Shown one piece after another: positions 26,501 through 41,210 of a stretch of DNA of 64,000 nucleotides. The translations under genes and the position numbers were made by a program. This DNA comes from Euonymus europaeus (lineage: Eukaryota; Streptophyta; Magnoliopsida; Celastrales; Celastraceae). Each line of letters begins with the position of its first letter. Within the stretch, counting starts at the first letter, position 1. The notes beneath the pieces were generated by a model that was not told where the DNA came from, ran no database searches, and saw only the letters and a program-made list of their open reading frames with translations. Location of the stretch: the NCBI GenBank assembly GCA_963580455.1, contig OY756963.1, positions 14,341,555 through 14,405,554 on the forward strand, read 5' to 3'.

Positions 26501-29500
26501 TGTGACAAATGGACAAAACCGTTAAAAGCTCCTCCATAGAGAGAGTTGAGCAACTTCGGACCATCAAAGTTGCTCGGTGTACACTTTTCAATGTTCTTCT
26601 ATGTCAGATTTTACGAGTATAAGCTTCCTAGATTATTTCGATGACAAAACACCAACTTTCTATGACAAATTGACAAATTTGTTAAAGACACCATAGAGAG
26701 AGTTGAGAACCATCGGACCATCAAAGTTGCTCGGTGTACACTTTTTATTGTTCTTCTACGTCAAATTTTATGAGTATAAGCATCCAAGATTATTTCGATG
26801 GCAAAACACCAACTTTCTATGACAAATGGACAAAACCGTTAAAAGCTCCTCCATAGAGAGAGATAAGAAACTTCCGACCATCAAAAATTGCTCGGTGCAC
26901 ACTTTTTATTATTCTTCTATTTCAAATTTTATGAGTATAAGCTTCCTAGATTATTTCGATGCCAAAATCCCAGGTTTTTATGACAAATGGACAAAACAGT
27001 TAAAAGCTCCTCAATAGAGAGAATTGAGCAACTTCGGACCATCAAAGTTTCTCGGTGCACACTTTTTATTGTTCTTCTACGTCAAATTTTACGAGCATAA
27101 GCTTTCAAGATTATTTCGATGCCAAAAGAACAATTTTCTGTGACAAATGAACAAAACCGTTAAAAGCTCCTCCATAGAGAGAATTGAGCAACTTCGGACC
27201 ATCAAAGTTGCTCGGTGTACACTCTTTAATGTTCTTCTACGTCAAATTTTACGAGCATAAGCTTCCAAGATTATTTCGATGCCAAAAGAACAATTTTCTG
27301 TGACAAATGGACAAAATTGTTAAAAGCATCTCCATAGAGAGAGGTGAGCAACTTCGGACCATCAAAGTTGCTCGTTGTAAATTTTTTTTTGTTATTCTAT
27401 GTCAAAATTTATAAGTATAAGCTTCCAAGATTATTTCGTTGCCAAAACCTCAACTTTCTATGACAAATGGATAAAATTGTTAAAAGCTCCTCCATAGAGA
27501 GGGTTGAGCAACTTCGGATAATCTAGGTTGCTCGGTGCACAATTTTTATTATTCTTCTATGTCAAATTTTATGAGTATAAGCTTCCTAGATTATTTCGAT
27601 GCAAAACCCCAACTTTCTTTGACAAATGGACAAAATTGTTAAAAGTTCCTCCATAGAGAGAGTTGAGCAATTCCAAGCCATCAAAGTTGCTCGGTGTACA
27701 CCTTTTATTGTTCTCCTATGTCAAAGTTTACGGGTATAAGCTCCGTACATTATTTCGATGCTGAAAGCCGAACTTTGTATGGCAAACGGACAAAACCGTA
27801 AAAAGCTCCTCCATGGATGGAGTTGAGCAACTTCGCACCATTAAAGTTGCTCGGTGTACAGTTTTTATTGTTCCACTAAGTCAAATTTTATGAGTATATG
27901 CTTCCAAGATTATTTCGATGCTAAAACATTAACTTTCTATGAGAAATGGACAAAACTGTTAAAAGCACCTTCATAGAGAGAGTTGAGCAACTTCGGACCA
28001 TCAAAGTTGCTCGGTGTACAATTTTTACTGTTCTTCTATGTCAAATTTTATGAGTATAAGCTTCCTAGATTATTTTGATCCCAAAATCCAAACTTTCTAT
28101 GACAAATAGACAAAGCCGTTAAAAGCTCCTCTATAGAGAGAGTTGATCAACTTCGGACCATAAAAGTTGCTCGGTGTACACTTTTTAATGTTCTTCTATG
28201 TCAAATTTTACAAGTAGAAGCTTTCCAGATTATTTCGATGACAAAACACTAACTTTCTATGACAAATGGACAGTGCTGTTAAAAGCTCCTCCATAGAGAG
28301 GGTTGAGCAACTTCGGACCATCAAAGTTGGTCGATGTACACTTTTTATTGTTCTTCTATGTCAAATTTTACGAGTAGAAGCTTCCTAGATTATTTCGATG
28401 ACAAAACACCAACTTTCTATGACAAATTGACAAATTTGTTAAAGGCACCATAGAGAGAGTTGAACCTTCGGACCATCAAAGTTGCTCGATGTACACTTTT
28501 TATTGTTCTTCTACGTCAAATTTTATGAGTATAAGCATCCAAGATTATTTTGATGGCAAAACACCAACTTTCTATGACAAATGGACAAAACCGTTAAAAG
28601 CTCCTGCATAGAGAGAGATGAGAAACTTCGGACTATCAAAGTTGCTTTGTGCACACTTTTTATTGTTCTTCTACGTCAAATTTTATGAGTATGAGATTCC
28701 TAGATTATTTCGATGTCAAAATCCCAGTTTTCTATGAGATATGGATAAAACTGTTAAAAGCTTCTCCATAGAGAGAGTTGAGCAACTTCGGACCATCTAT
28801 GTTGGTCGGTGCAAACTTTTTATTGTTCTTCTACGTCAAATTTTACGAGCATAAGCTTCCTAGATTATTTCGATGACAGAACACTAACTTTCTTTAAAAA
28901 TGGACAAAGCCGTTAAAAGCTCCACCATAGAGAGAGTTGAGAAAATTCGGACCATCCAAGTTGCTCAGTGTATAATTTTAATGTTCTTTTATGTCAAATT
29001 TTACGAGTATAATCTTCCTAGATTATTTCGATGACAAAACACTAACTTTCTATGACAAATAGACAAAGCCGTTAAAAGCTCATCCATAGGGAGAGTTGAG
29101 CAACTTGAGACCATCAAAGTTGCTCGGTGTACAATTTTTACTGTTCTTCTATGTCAAATTATATGAGTATAAACTTCCTAGATTATTTCGATGCTAAAAT
29201 CCTGAGTTTCTATGACAAATGGAAAAATTTGTTAAAAGCTCCTCTATAGAAAGAGTTGAGCAACTTGAGAGCATCAAAGTTGCTCGGTGTACACTTTTTA
29301 TTGTTCTTCTATGTCAAATTTTAGGAGTATAAGATTCCTAGATTATTTCGATGCCAAAATCCCAAGTTTCTATGACAAATGGAAAAATTTGTTAAAAGCT
29401 CCTCTATAGAGAGAGTTGAGCAACTTGAGACCATAAAAGTTGCTCGGTGTACACTTTTTATTGTTCTTCTATGTCAAATTTTATGAGTATAAGCTTCCAA

Positions 29501-29664
29501 GATTATTTCGATGCCAAAATCCCAAGTTTCTATGACAAATAGACAAAATTATTAAAAGATCCTCTATAGAGAGAGTTGAGCAACCCCGGACCATCAAAGT
29601 TGCTTGGTGTACACTTTTTATTGTTCTTCTATGTCAAATTTTATGAGTATAAGCTTCCTAGATT

Positions 29665-31345
29665 ATTTCGATGACAAAACACTAACTTTCCATGATAAAT
29701 GGACAAAGCCGTTAAAAGCTTCTCCATAGAGAGAGTTGATCAACTTTGGACCATAAAAGTTGCTCGTTGTACACTTTTTATTGTTATATATGTCAAATTT
29801 GATGAGTATAAGATTCCTAGATTATTTCGATGCAAAACCCCAACTTTCTTTGACAAATGGAAAAAATTGTTAAAAGTTCCTCCATAGAGAGAGTTGTGCA
29901 ATTCCAAGCCACCAAAGTTGCTCGGTGTACACATTTTATTGTTTTCCTCTGTCGTATTTTACGAGTATAAGCTCCATACATTATTTCGATGTCGAAAACC
30001 GAACTATATATGTTAAACCGACAAAACCGTTAAAAGCTCCTCTATAGAGAGAGTTGAGCAACTTCGGAAAATCTAAGTTGCTCAGTGCACACTTTTTATT
30101 GTCCTTCTAAGTCAAATTTTATGAGTATAAGCTTCCTATATTATTTCGATGCCAAAATCCAAAGTTTCTATGACAAATGGACAAAATTGTTAAAAGCTCC
30201 TCTATAGAGAGAGTTATACAACGTCGGACCATCAAAGCTACTCGGTGTGCACTTTTTAATGTTCTTCTATGTCAAATTTTACGAGTATAAGCTTCCTAGA
30301 TTATTTCGATGCCAAAACATTAACTTTCTATGACAAATGGACAAAGTCATTAAAAGCTCCTCCATAGAGCGAGTTGAGCAACTTCGGACCATCAAAGTTG
30401 CACGGTGTACACTTTTTAATGTTCTTCTATGTCCAATTTTATGACTATAAGCTTCCTAGATTATTTCGATGACAAAACACTAACTTTCCATGACAAATGG
30501 ACAAAGCCGTTAAAAGCTCTTCCATAGAGAGAGTTGAGCAACTTTGGACCATCAAAGTTGCACGGTGTACACTTTTTAATGTTCTTTTATGTCAAATTTT
30601 ACGAGTATAAGCTTCCTAGATTATTTCGATGACAAAACACTAACTTTCCATGACAAATGGACAAAGCCGTTAAAAGCTCCTCCATAGAGAGAGTTGAGCA
30701 ACTTCGAACCATCAAAGTTGCACGGTGCACACTTTTTAATGTTCCTTTATGTCAAATTTTACGAGTATAAGCTTCCTAGATTATTTCGACGACAAAACAC
30801 TAACTTTCCGTGAGAAATGGACAAAGCCGTTAAAAGCTCCTCCATGGAGGGAGTTGATCAACTTCGGACCATAAAAGTTGCTCGGTGTAGACTTTCTAAT
30901 GTTCTTCTATGTCAAATTTTACTAGTATAAGCTTCCTAGATTATTTCGATGACAAAACACTAACTTTCCATGATAAATGGACAAAGCCGTTAAAAGCTCC
31001 TCCATAGAGAGAGTTGATATACTTTGGACCATAAAAGTTGCTCGTTGTACACTTTTTATTGTTATATATGTCAAATTTGATGAGTATAAGATTCCTAGAT
31101 TATTTCGATGCAAAACCCCAACTTTCTTTGACAAATGGAAAAAATTGTTAAAAGTTCCTCCATAGAGAGAGTTGTACAATTCCAAGCCACCAAAGTTGCT
31201 CGATGTACACATTTTATTGTTTTCCTCTGTCGAATTTTACGAGTATAAGCTCCATACATTATTTCGATGTCGAAAACCGAACTATGTATGGCAAACCGAC
31301 AAAACCGTTAAAAGCTCCTCTATAGAGAGAGTTGAGCAACTTCGG
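29665..31345. repeat. 8-monomer higher-order period (1277 bp)
   Basis: The block with TGTTATATATGTCAAATTTG, GATGCAAAACCCCAAC and the C-type monomer at 29690-30010 recurs at 30970-31290, 1277 bp away (8 x 160 less 3). A further C-type monomer lies 1277 bp on, at 32527. The first two copies are near-identical and the third is more diverged. Confidence 0.8.
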
Positions 31346-32329
31346 ACAATCTAAGTTTCTCGGTGGACACTTTTTATTGTTCTTCTATGTCAAATTTTAT
31401 GAGTATAAGCTTCCTAGATTATTTCGTTGCAAAATCCCAAGTTTCTAGGAAAAATGGACAAAATTGTTATAAAAGCTCCTCCACAGAGAGAGTTGAACAA
31501 CTTCGGATTATCAAAGGTAGTCGGTGTACACTTTTTATTGTTCTACTAAGTCAAACTTTTGGAGTATAAGCTTCCAAAATTATTTCGATGCCAAATCATT
31601 AACTTTCTATGACAAATGGACAAAACAGTTAAAAGCTCCTCCATAGAGAGAGTTGAGCAACTTCGGACCATCAAAGTTGGTCGGTGTACATTTTTAATGT
31701 TCTTCTATGTCAAATTTTACGAGTATAAGCTTCCTAGATTATTTCGATGACAAAACAGTAACATTCTATGAGAAATAGACAAAATTGTTAAAGACTCCTC
31801 CATAGAGAGAGTTGAGAACCATCGGACCATCAAAGTTGCTTAGTGTACACGTTTTATTGTTCTTCTACGTCAAATTTTGTGAGTATAAGCTTCCATGATT
31901 ATTTCGATGGCAAAACACCAACTTTTTATGACAAATGGTCAAAACCGTTAAAAGCTCTTCCATAGAGAGAGATGAGCAACTTCGGACTATCAAAGTTGCT
32001 CAGTGCACATTTTTTATTGTTCTTCTATGTCAAATTTTATGAGTATAAGCTTTCTAGATTATTTCTATCATAAAATCCTTGGTTTCTATGACAAATGGAC
32101 AAAACCGTTAAAAGCTCCCTCATAGAGAGAGTTGAGCAACTTCGGACCATCTAAGTTGCTCGGTGCACACTTTTTATTGTTCTTGTATGTCAAATTTTAC
32201 GAGCATAAGCTTCCAAGATTATTTCGATGCCAAAATAACAATTTTCTTTAACAAATGGATAAAACCGTTAAAAGCTCCTCCATAGAAAGAGTTGGGAAAG
32301 TTCGGACCATAAATGTTGCTCGGTGTACA

Positions 32330-35300
32330 CTTTTTATTGTTATTCTATGTCAAATTTTATGAGTATAAGCTTCCTAGATTATTTCGATGCCAAACCCCAA
32401 CTTTCTTTGGCAAATGGAAAAAATTGTTAAAAGTTCCTCCATAGAGAGAGTTATGCAATTTCAAGCCATCAAAGTTGCTCGGTGTACACATTTTATTGTT
32501 TTCCTATGTCGAATTTTACGAGTATAAGCTCCATACATTATTTCGATGTCGAAAACCGAACTATGTATGGAAAACGGACAAAACCGTTAAAAGGTCCTCC
32601 ATAGAGAGAGTTGAGCAACTTCGGACAAACTAAGTTGCTCGTGCACACCTTTTATTGTCCTTCTAAGTCAAATTTTATGAGTATAAGCTTCCTAGATTAT
32701 TTCGATGCAAAACCCCAACTTACTTTGACAAATGGACAAAATTGTTAAAAGTTCCTCCATAGAGAGAGTTGAACAATTCCAAGCCATCAAAGTTGCTCAG
32801 TGTACACATTTTATTGTTCTCTTATGTCAAATTTTACGAGTATAAGTTCCACACATTATTTGGATATTGAAAATTGAACTTTGTATGGCAGACGGACAAA
32901 ACCGTTAAAAGCTCCTCCATAGCCAGTAGAGCAACTTCGCACCATCAAAGTTGCTTGGTGTACACTTTCTATTGTTCCACTAAGTCAAATTTTACGAGTA
33001 TAAGCTTCCAAGATTATTTCGATGCTAAAACATTAACTTTCTATGACAACTGGACAAAACCGTTAAAAGCTCCTCCATGGAGAGAGTTGAGCAACTTCGG
33101 AACATCAAAGTTGCACGGTGTACACTTTTTAATTTTCTTCTATGTCAAATTTTACGAGTATAAGCTTCCTAGATTATTTCGATGACAAAACACTAACTTT
33201 CCATGACAAATGGACAAAGCCGTTAAAAGTTTCTCCATAGAGAGAGTTGATCAACTTCGGACAATAAAAGTTGCTCGGTGTAGACTTTCTAATGTTCTTC
33301 TATGTCAAATTTTACGAGTATAAACTTCCTAGATTATTTCGATGACAAAAAACTAACGTTCTATGACAAATGGAGAGTGTCGTTAAAAGCTCCTCCATAG
33401 AGAGGGTTGAGCAATTTCGGACCATCAAAGTTGCTTGGTGTACACTTTTTACTGTTCTTCTATGTCAAATTTTATGAGTATAAGCTTCCTAGATTATTTC
33501 GATGCCAAAACATTAACTTTCTATGACAAATGGACAAAACCGTTAAAAGCTCCTCCATAGAGAGAGATGAGCAACTTTGGACCATCAAAGTTACTCGGTG
33601 CACACTTTTTAATGTTCTTCTAAGTCAAATTTAACGATTATAAGCTTCCTAGATTATTTCCATGACAAAACTCTAACTTTCCATGACAAATGGACAAAGC
33701 CGTTAAAAGCTCCTCCATAGAGATAGTTGAGCAACTTCGGATTATCAAAGTTGCACGGTGTACACTTTTTAATGTTCTTTTATGTCAAATTTTACAAGAA
33801 TAAGCTTTCTAGATTATTTCGACGACAAAACACTAACTTTCCATGAGAAATGGACAAACCGTTAAAAGCTTCTCCATAGAGAGAGTTGTTCAACTTCGGA
33901 CCATAAAAGTTGCTCGTTGTAGACTTTCTAATGTTCTTCTATGTCAAATTTTACGAGTATAAGCTTCCTAGATTATTTCCATGACAAAACAATAACTTTC
34001 CATGACAAAAGGACAAAGCCGTTAAAAGCTCCTCCATAGAGAGAGTTGAGCAACTTCGGACCATCAAAGTTGCACGGTGTACACTTTTTAGTGTTCCTTT
34101 ATGTCAAATTTTACAAGAATAAGCTTCCTAGATTATTTCGACGACAAAACACTAACTTTCCATGAGAAATGCACAAAGCCGTTAAAAGCTCCTCCATAGA
34201 GAGAGTTGATCAACTTCGGACCATAAAAGTTGCTCGTTGTAGACTTTCTAATGTCCTTCTATGTCAAATTTTACGAGTATAAGCTTCCTAGATTATTTCG
34301 ATGACAAAACACTAAATTTCCATGATAAATGGACAAAGCCGTTAAAAGCTCCTCCATAGAGAGAGTTGATCAATTTCGGACCATAAAAGTTGCTCGGTGT
34401 AGACTTTCTAATGTTCTTTTATGTCAAATTTTACGAGTATAAGCTTCCTCGATTATTTCGATGACAAAACACTAACTTTCCATGATAAAAGGACAAAGCC
34501 GTTAAAAGCTCCTCCATAGAGAGAGTTGATTAACTTCGGACCATAAAATTTGCTCGGTGTACACTTTTTATTTTTATTCTATGTCAAACTTGATGAGTAT
34601 AAGCTTCCTAGATTATTTCGATGCAAAACCCCAACTTTCTTTGACAAATGGAAAAAATTGTTAAAAGATCCTCCATAGAGAGAGTTGTGCAATTCCAAAC
34701 CATCAAAGTTGCTCGGTGTACACATTTTATTGTTTTCCTCTGTCGAATTTTACGATTATAAGCTCCATACATTATTTCGATGTCGAAAACCGAACTATGT
34801 ATGCCAAACGAACAAAACCGTTAAAGCTCCTCCATAGAGAGAGTTGAGCAACTTCGGATAATCTAAGTTGTTCGGTGCACACTTTTTATTGTCCTTCTAA
34901 GTCAAATTTTATGAGTATAAGCTTCCTAGATTATTTCGATGCAAAACCCCAACTTTCTTTGACAATTGGAAAAAATTGTTAAAAGTTCCTCCATAGAGAG
35001 AGTTGTGCAATTCCAAGTCATCAAAGTTTCTCGGTGTACACATTTTATTGTTCTCTTATGTCAAATTTTACGAGTATAAGTTCCACACATTATTTGGATG
35101 TTGAAAACTGAACTTTGTATGGCAAACGGATAAAACCATTAAAAGCTCCTTCATAGCCAGTAGAGCAACTTCGCACCATCAAAGTTGCTTGGTGTACAGT
35201 TTCTATTGTTCTACAAAGTCAAATTTTACGAGTATAAGCTTCAAAGATTATTTCGATGACAAAACATTAACTTTCTATGACAACTGGACAAAACCGTTAA

Positions 35301-35790
35301 AACTCCTCCATGGTGAGAGTTGAGCAACTTCCGACCATCAAAGTTGCATGGTGTACGCTTTTTAATGTTCTTCTATGTCAAATTTTTCGAGTATAAGCTT
35401 CCTAGATTATTTCGATGACAAAACACTAACTTTCCATGACAAATGGACAAAGCCGTTAAAAGCTTCTCCATAGGGAGAGTTGATCAACTTCGGACCATAA
35501 AAGTTGCTCGGTGTAGACTTTCTAATGTTCTTCTATGTCAAATTTTACGAATATAAGCTTCTTAGATTATTTCGATGACAAAACACTAACGTTCTATGAG
35601 AAATGGAGAGTGTCATTAAAAGCTCCTCCATAGAAAGGGTTGAGCAACTTCGGACATCCAAAGTTGCTTGGTGTAAACTTTTTACTGTTCTTCTATGTAA
35701 AATTTTATGAGTATAAGCATCCTAGATTATTTCGATGCCAAAACATTAACTTTCTACGACAAATGGACAAAATCGTTAAAAGCTCCTCCA
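32330..35790. repeat. 14-monomer duplication (offset about 2.23 kb)
   Basis: About 32330-33560 and about 34560-35790 share an ordered series of rare variants: TTCCACACATTATTTGGAT, CATAGCCAGTAGAGC, CGTTCTATGA followed by AATGGAGAGTGTC, and GTAGACTTTCTAATG. Offsets are about 2231-2237 bp (14 x 160 less a few bases). Confidence 0.8.
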
Positions 35791-38169
35791 TAGAGAGAGT
35801 TGTGCAACTTCGGACCATCAAAGTTGCTCGGTGTATACTTTTTAATCATCTTCTATGTAAAATTTTACGAGTATAAGCTTCCTAGATTATTTCGATTACA
35901 AAACACTAACTTTCCATGATAAATTGACAAAGCCATTAAAAGCTCCTCCATAGAGAGAGTTGATCAACTTCGAACCATAAAAGTTGCTCGGTGTAGACTT
36001 TCTAATGTTCTTCTATGTCAAATTTTACGAGTATAAGCTTCCTAGATTATTTCAATGACAAAACACTAACGTTCTATGACAAATGGAGAGTGCCGTTAAA
36101 AGCTCCTTCATAGAGAGGGTTGAGCAACTTCGGACCATCAAAATTGCTCGGTGTACACTTTCTATTGTTCTTCTATGTCAAATTTTATGAGTATAAGCTT
36201 CCTAGATTATTTCGATGCCAAAACATTAACTTTTTATGACAAATGGACAAAACCGTTAAAAGCTCCTGCATAGAGGGAGTTGTGCAACTTCAGACCATAA
36301 AAGTTGCTCGGTGTTTACTTTTTAATGTTCTTCTAAGTCAAATTTTACGAGTATAAGCTTCCTAGATTATTTCGATGAAAAAACACCAGTTTTCTACGAC
36401 AAATGGACAAAACCGTTAAAAGTTCCTCCATAGAGAGAGATGAGCAACTTCGGACCATCAAAGTTGCTCGGTGCACACTTTTTATTGTTCTTCTATGTCA
36501 AATTTTATGAGAATAAGCTTCCAAGATTATTTCTATGACAAATGGACAAAGCCGTTAAAAGCTCCTCCATAGAGAGAGTTGAGTAACTTCGGACCATCTA
36601 AGTTGCACGTTGTACACTTTCTAATGTTCTTCTATGTCAACCTTTATGAGTATAAGCTTCCTAGATTATTTCGATGACAAAACACTAACTTTCCATGACA
36701 AATGGACAAAGCCGTTAAAAGCTCCTCCATAGAGAGAGTTGAGGAACTTCGGACCATCAAAGTTGCACGGTGTACACTTTTTAATATTCTTCTATGTTAA
36801 AATTTACGAGTATAAGCTTCCTAGATTATTTCGATGACAAAACACTAACTTTCCATGACAAATGGACAAAGCCGTTAAAAGCTCTTCCATTGAGAGAGTT
36901 GAGCAACTTCGGACCATCAAAGTTGCACGGTGTACACTTTTTAATGTTCTTTTATGTCAAATTTTACGAGTATAAGCTTCCTAGATTATTTCGATGACAA
37001 AACACTAACGTTCTATGACAAATAAAGAGTGCCGTTAAAAGCTCCTCCATAGAGATGGTTAAGCAACTTCGGACCATCAAAGTTGCTCGGTGTACACTTT
37101 CTATTGTTCTTCTATGTCAAATTTTATGAGTATAAGCTTCCTAGATTATTTCGATGCCAAAACATTAACTTTCGATGACAAATGGACAAAACCGTTAAAA
37201 GCTCATCCATAGAGAGAGTTGTGCAACTTCGGACCATCAAAGTTGCTCGATGTATGTTTTTTATTGTTCTTCTATGTCAAATTTTACGAGTATAAGCTTC
37301 CTAGATTATTTCGATGACAAAACACCAATTTTCTATGACAAATGGACATAAACGTTAAAAGCTCCTCCATAGAGAAAGATGAGCAACTTCAGACCATCAA
37401 AGTTGCTCGGTGCACACTTTTTATTGTTCTTTTATGTCAAATTTTATGAGTATAAGCTTCCTAGATTATTTCGATGCCAAAATCCCAGGTTTCTATAACA
37501 AATGGACAAAACCGTTAAAAGCTCCCCCATAGATAGAGTTGAGGAACTTTGGACCATCTAAGTTGCTCGGTGCACACTTTTTATTGTTCTTCTATGTCAA
37601 ATTTAACGAGCATAAGCTTCCATGAAAATTTCGATTCCAAAACACCAATTTTCTATAACAAATGGATAAAACCGTTAAAAACTCCTCCATAAAGAGAGTT
37701 CGGCAACTTCGGACCGTCAAAGTTGCTCGGTGTACACTTTTTATTCTTATTCTATGTCAAATTTTATAAGTATAAGCTTCCAAGGTTATTTCGTTGGCAA
37801 AACTCCAATTTTCTACGACAAATGGAAAAAATTGTTAAAAGCTCCTCCATAGAGAGAGTTGATCAACTTCGGACAATCTAAGTTGCTCGGTGCACTCTTT
37901 TTATTGTCCTTCTATGTCAAATTTTATAAGTATAAGCTTCCTAGATTATTTCGATGCAAAACCCAACTTTCTTTGACAAATGGACAAAATTTTTAAAAGT
38001 TCCTCCATAGAGAGAATTGAGCAATTCCAAGCCATCAAAATTGCTTGGTGTACACATTTTATTGTTCTCCTATGTCAAATTTTACGAATATATAAGCTCC
38101 ATACATTATTTGGATGCCGAAAACTGAACTTTGTATGGCAAAAAGACAAAATTGTTAAAAGCTCCTCCA

Positions 38170-41030
38170 TAGATGGAGTAGAGAAACTTCGGACTATCAA
38201 AGTTGCTCGGTGTACACTTTTTATTGTTCTACTAAGTCAAATTTTACGAGTATAAGCTTCCAAGATTATTTCGATGCCAAATCATTAACTTTCTATGGCA
38301 AATGGACAAAACCATTAAAAGCTCCTCCATAGAGAGAGTTGAGCAACTTCGGACCATTAAAGTTGCTCGGTGTATACTTTTTAATGTTATTCTATGTCAA
38401 ATTTTACGAGTATAAGCTTCCTAGATTATTTCGATGACAAATAGACAAAATTGTTAAAAGCTCCTCCATAGAGAGAGTTGAGAACCTTCAGACCATCAAA
38501 GTTGCTATGTGTAAACTTTTTATTGTTCTTCTACGACAAATTTTATGAATATAAGCTTCCAAGATTATTTCGATGGAAAATACCAACTTTCTATGACAAA
38601 TGGACAAAACCGTTAGAAGCTTCTCCATCGAGAGGGATGAGCAGCTTCGGACCATCAAAGTTGCTCGGTGCACACTTTTTATTGTTATTCTATGTCAAAT
38701 TTTATGAGTATAAGCTTCCTAGATTATTTCGATGCCAAAATCCCAGGTTTCTTTGACAAATGGACAAAACCGTTAAGAGCTCCTCCATAGAGAGAGTTGA
38801 GCAACTTCGAACCATCTAAGTTGCTCGGTGCACACTTTTTATTATTCTTCTATTTCAAATTTAACGAGCATAAGCTTCCAATATTATTTCGATGCCAAAA
38901 CACCAATTTTCTATGACAAATGGACAAAACCGTTAAAAGCTCCTCCATAGAGGGAGTTGGGCAACTTCAGACCATCAAAGTTGCTCGGTGTACACTTTTT
39001 ATTGTTATTCTATGTCAAATTTTATAAGTATAAGCTTCCAAGATTATTTCGTTGCCAAATCCCCAACTTTCTATGACAAATGGACAAAATTGTTAAAAGC
39101 TCCTCCATAGAGAGAGTTGAGCAACTTCGGACAATCTAAGTTGCTCGGTGCATACTTTTTATTGTTCTTCTATGTCATATTTTATGAGTATAAGCTTCCT
39201 AGATTGTTTTAATGCCAAAATCCCAACTTTCTTTGACAAATAGACAAAATTGTTAAAAGATCCTCCATAGAGAGAGTTGAGCAATTCCAAGAAATCAAAG
39301 TTGCTCGGTGTACAAATTTTATTGTTCTCCTATGTCAAATTTTACTAGTATAAGCTCCATAGATTATTTTGATGCCGAAAACCGAACTTTGTATGGCAAA
39401 CAGACAAAACTGTTAAAAGCTCCTCCATAGATGGAGTTGAGCAACTTCGCACCATCAAAGTTGCTTGGTGTACACTTTTTATTGTTCTACTAAGTCAAAT
39501 TTTACGAGTATAAGCTTCCAAGATTATTTCGATGCCAAAACATTAACTTTTTATGACAAATGGACAAAACCGTTAACAGCTCCTCCATAGAGATAGTTGA
39601 GCAACTTCGGACCATCAAAGTTGCACGGTGTATACTTTTTAATGTTCTTCTATGTCAAATTTTACGAGTATATGCTTCCTAGATTATTTCGATGACAAAA
39701 CACTAACTTTCCATGACAAATAGACAAAGCCGTTAAAAGCTCCTCCATAGAGAGAATTGATCAACTTCGGACCATAAAACTTGCTCGGTGTACACTTTTT
39801 AATGTTCTTCTATGTCAAATTTTACGAGTATAAGCTTCCTAGATTATTTCGATGACAAAACACTAACTTTCTATGACAAAATGACAGTGCCGTTAAAAGC
39901 ACCTCCATAGAGAGGGTTGAGCAACTTCGGACCATCAAAGTTGCTCGGTGTACACTTTTTTTTGTTCTTCTATGTCAAATTTTATCAGTACAAGCTTCCT
40001 AGATTGTTTTAATGCCAAAATCCCAAGTTTCTATGACAAATGGACAAAATTGTTAAAAGCTCCTCCATAGAGAGAGTTGAGCAACTTCGGACCATCAAAG
40101 TTGCTCCGTGACCACTTTTTATTGTTCTTCTATGTCAAATTTTATGAGTATAAGCTTCCTAGATTATTTCGATGCCAAAAGTCCAAGTCTCCATGACAAA
40201 TGGTCAAAATTGTTAAAAGCACCTCCATAGAGAGAGTTGAGCAACTTCAGACAATCAAAGTTGATCGGTGTATACTTTTTAATGTTCTTCTATGTGAAAT
40301 TTTACGAGTATAGGCTTCCAAGATTATTTCGATTAAAAAACACTAACTTCCTATGACAAATGGACAACACCGTTAAAAGCTCCTCCATAGAGAGAGTTGA
40401 GCAACTTCGAACCATCAAAGTTGCTCGGTGTACACTTTTTAATGTTCTTCTATGTCAAATTTTACGAGTATAAGCTTCCTAGATTATTTCGATGACAAAA
40501 CACTAACCTTTTATGACAAATGGACAAAGCCGTTAAAAGATCATCCACAGAGAGAGTTGAGCAACTTCGGACCATGAAAGTATCTCGGTGCACACTTTTT
40601 ATTGTTCTTCTGTGTCAAATTTTACGAGTATAACCTTCCAATATTAGTTCGATGCCAAAACACCAACTTTCTATGACAAATTGACAAAACCGTTAAAAGC
40701 TCCTCCATAGAGAGAGTTGAGCAAATTCGGACCATCAAAGTTGCTCGGTGTGCACTTTTTATTGTTCTTCTATGTCAAATTTTACGAGTATAAGCTTTCT
40801 AGATTATTTCGATGCCAAAATCCCAAGTTTCTAGGACAAATGGACAAAATTGTTAAAAGCACCTCCATAGAGAGAGTTGAGCAACTTCGGACCATCAAAG
40901 TTGCTCGGTGTACATTTTTTATTGTTCTTCTATTTCAAATTTTATGAGTATAAGCTTCCTAGATTATTTCGATGACAAAACACTAACTTTCTATGACAAA
41001 CGGACAAAGCCGTTAAAAGCTCCTCCATAG
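38170..41030. repeat. 18-monomer duplication, copy 1 (about 2.86 kb)
   Basis: Matches 42605-45465 at an offset of 4431-4435 bp (28 monomers less about 45 bp). Shared markers are a shortened monomer at 38434, CGAGAGGGATGAGCAGC near 38629, GACAGTGCCGTTAAAAG near 39888 and GAGCAAATTCGGACC at 40720. This is the largest duplicated block in the array. Confidence 0.87.
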
Positions 41031-41210
41031 AGAGAGTCGAGCAACTTCGGACCATCAAAGTTGCTCGGTGTGCACTTTTTATTGTTCTTCTATGTCAAAT
41101 TTTACGAGTATAAGCTTTCTAGATTATTTCGATGCCAAAATCCCAAGTTTCTAGGACAAATGGACAAAATAGTTAAAAGCTCCTCCGTAGAGAGAGTTGA
41201 GCAACTTCGG
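40710..41210. repeat. Two-monomer (320-bp) local repeat
   Basis: The monomer with CGGTGTGCACTTTTTATTG, AAGCTTTCTAGATT and CCCAAGTTTCTAGGAC at 40717-40870 recurs almost unchanged at 41037-41190. The corresponding part of the large duplicate at about 45150 shows only one such monomer. Confidence 0.78.

Larger units (their letters stand above)
10241..29660. repeat. Satellite family A, central segment with C-type marker monomers
   Basis: About 121 head-to-tail 160-bp monomers. A three-monomer signature first appears here: (i) GATGCAAAACCCCAACTTTC, (ii) GAGCAATTCYAAGCC with GCTCCGTACATTATTT and GCCGAAAGCCGAACT, and (iii) CGCACCATTAAAG with TGTTCTACTAAGTC. The middle monomer lies near 10326, 14315, 17029, 21819, 25651 and 27735. 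Spacings are close to whole multiples of 160. An 11-bp insertion duplicates ACGACAAATTT near 26440. One monomer (ACAATTTTCTGTGAC variant) is doubled at about 27094-27310. Confidence 0.93.

Noticed and set aside
26243..26539. 98-codon frame in satellite A, and some 40 similar frames of 60-113 codons (for example 1310-1651 and 14586-14813) with recurring MYTFYCS, FYVKFYEYKLPRLFR and KWTKPLKAP peptides
   Set aside because: They recur because the DNA recurs. The unit is 160 bp, not a multiple of three, so the frame changes each monomer and is soon closed. There is no start context or sign of codon-level selection.
29740..31212. Minus-strand frames starting MCTPSNFGGLELHN and MCTSSNFGGLELYN as a duplicated gene pair
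   Set aside because: These are the complement of the C-type satellite monomer in two copies of the 1277-bp block, so their similarity is satellite duplication.
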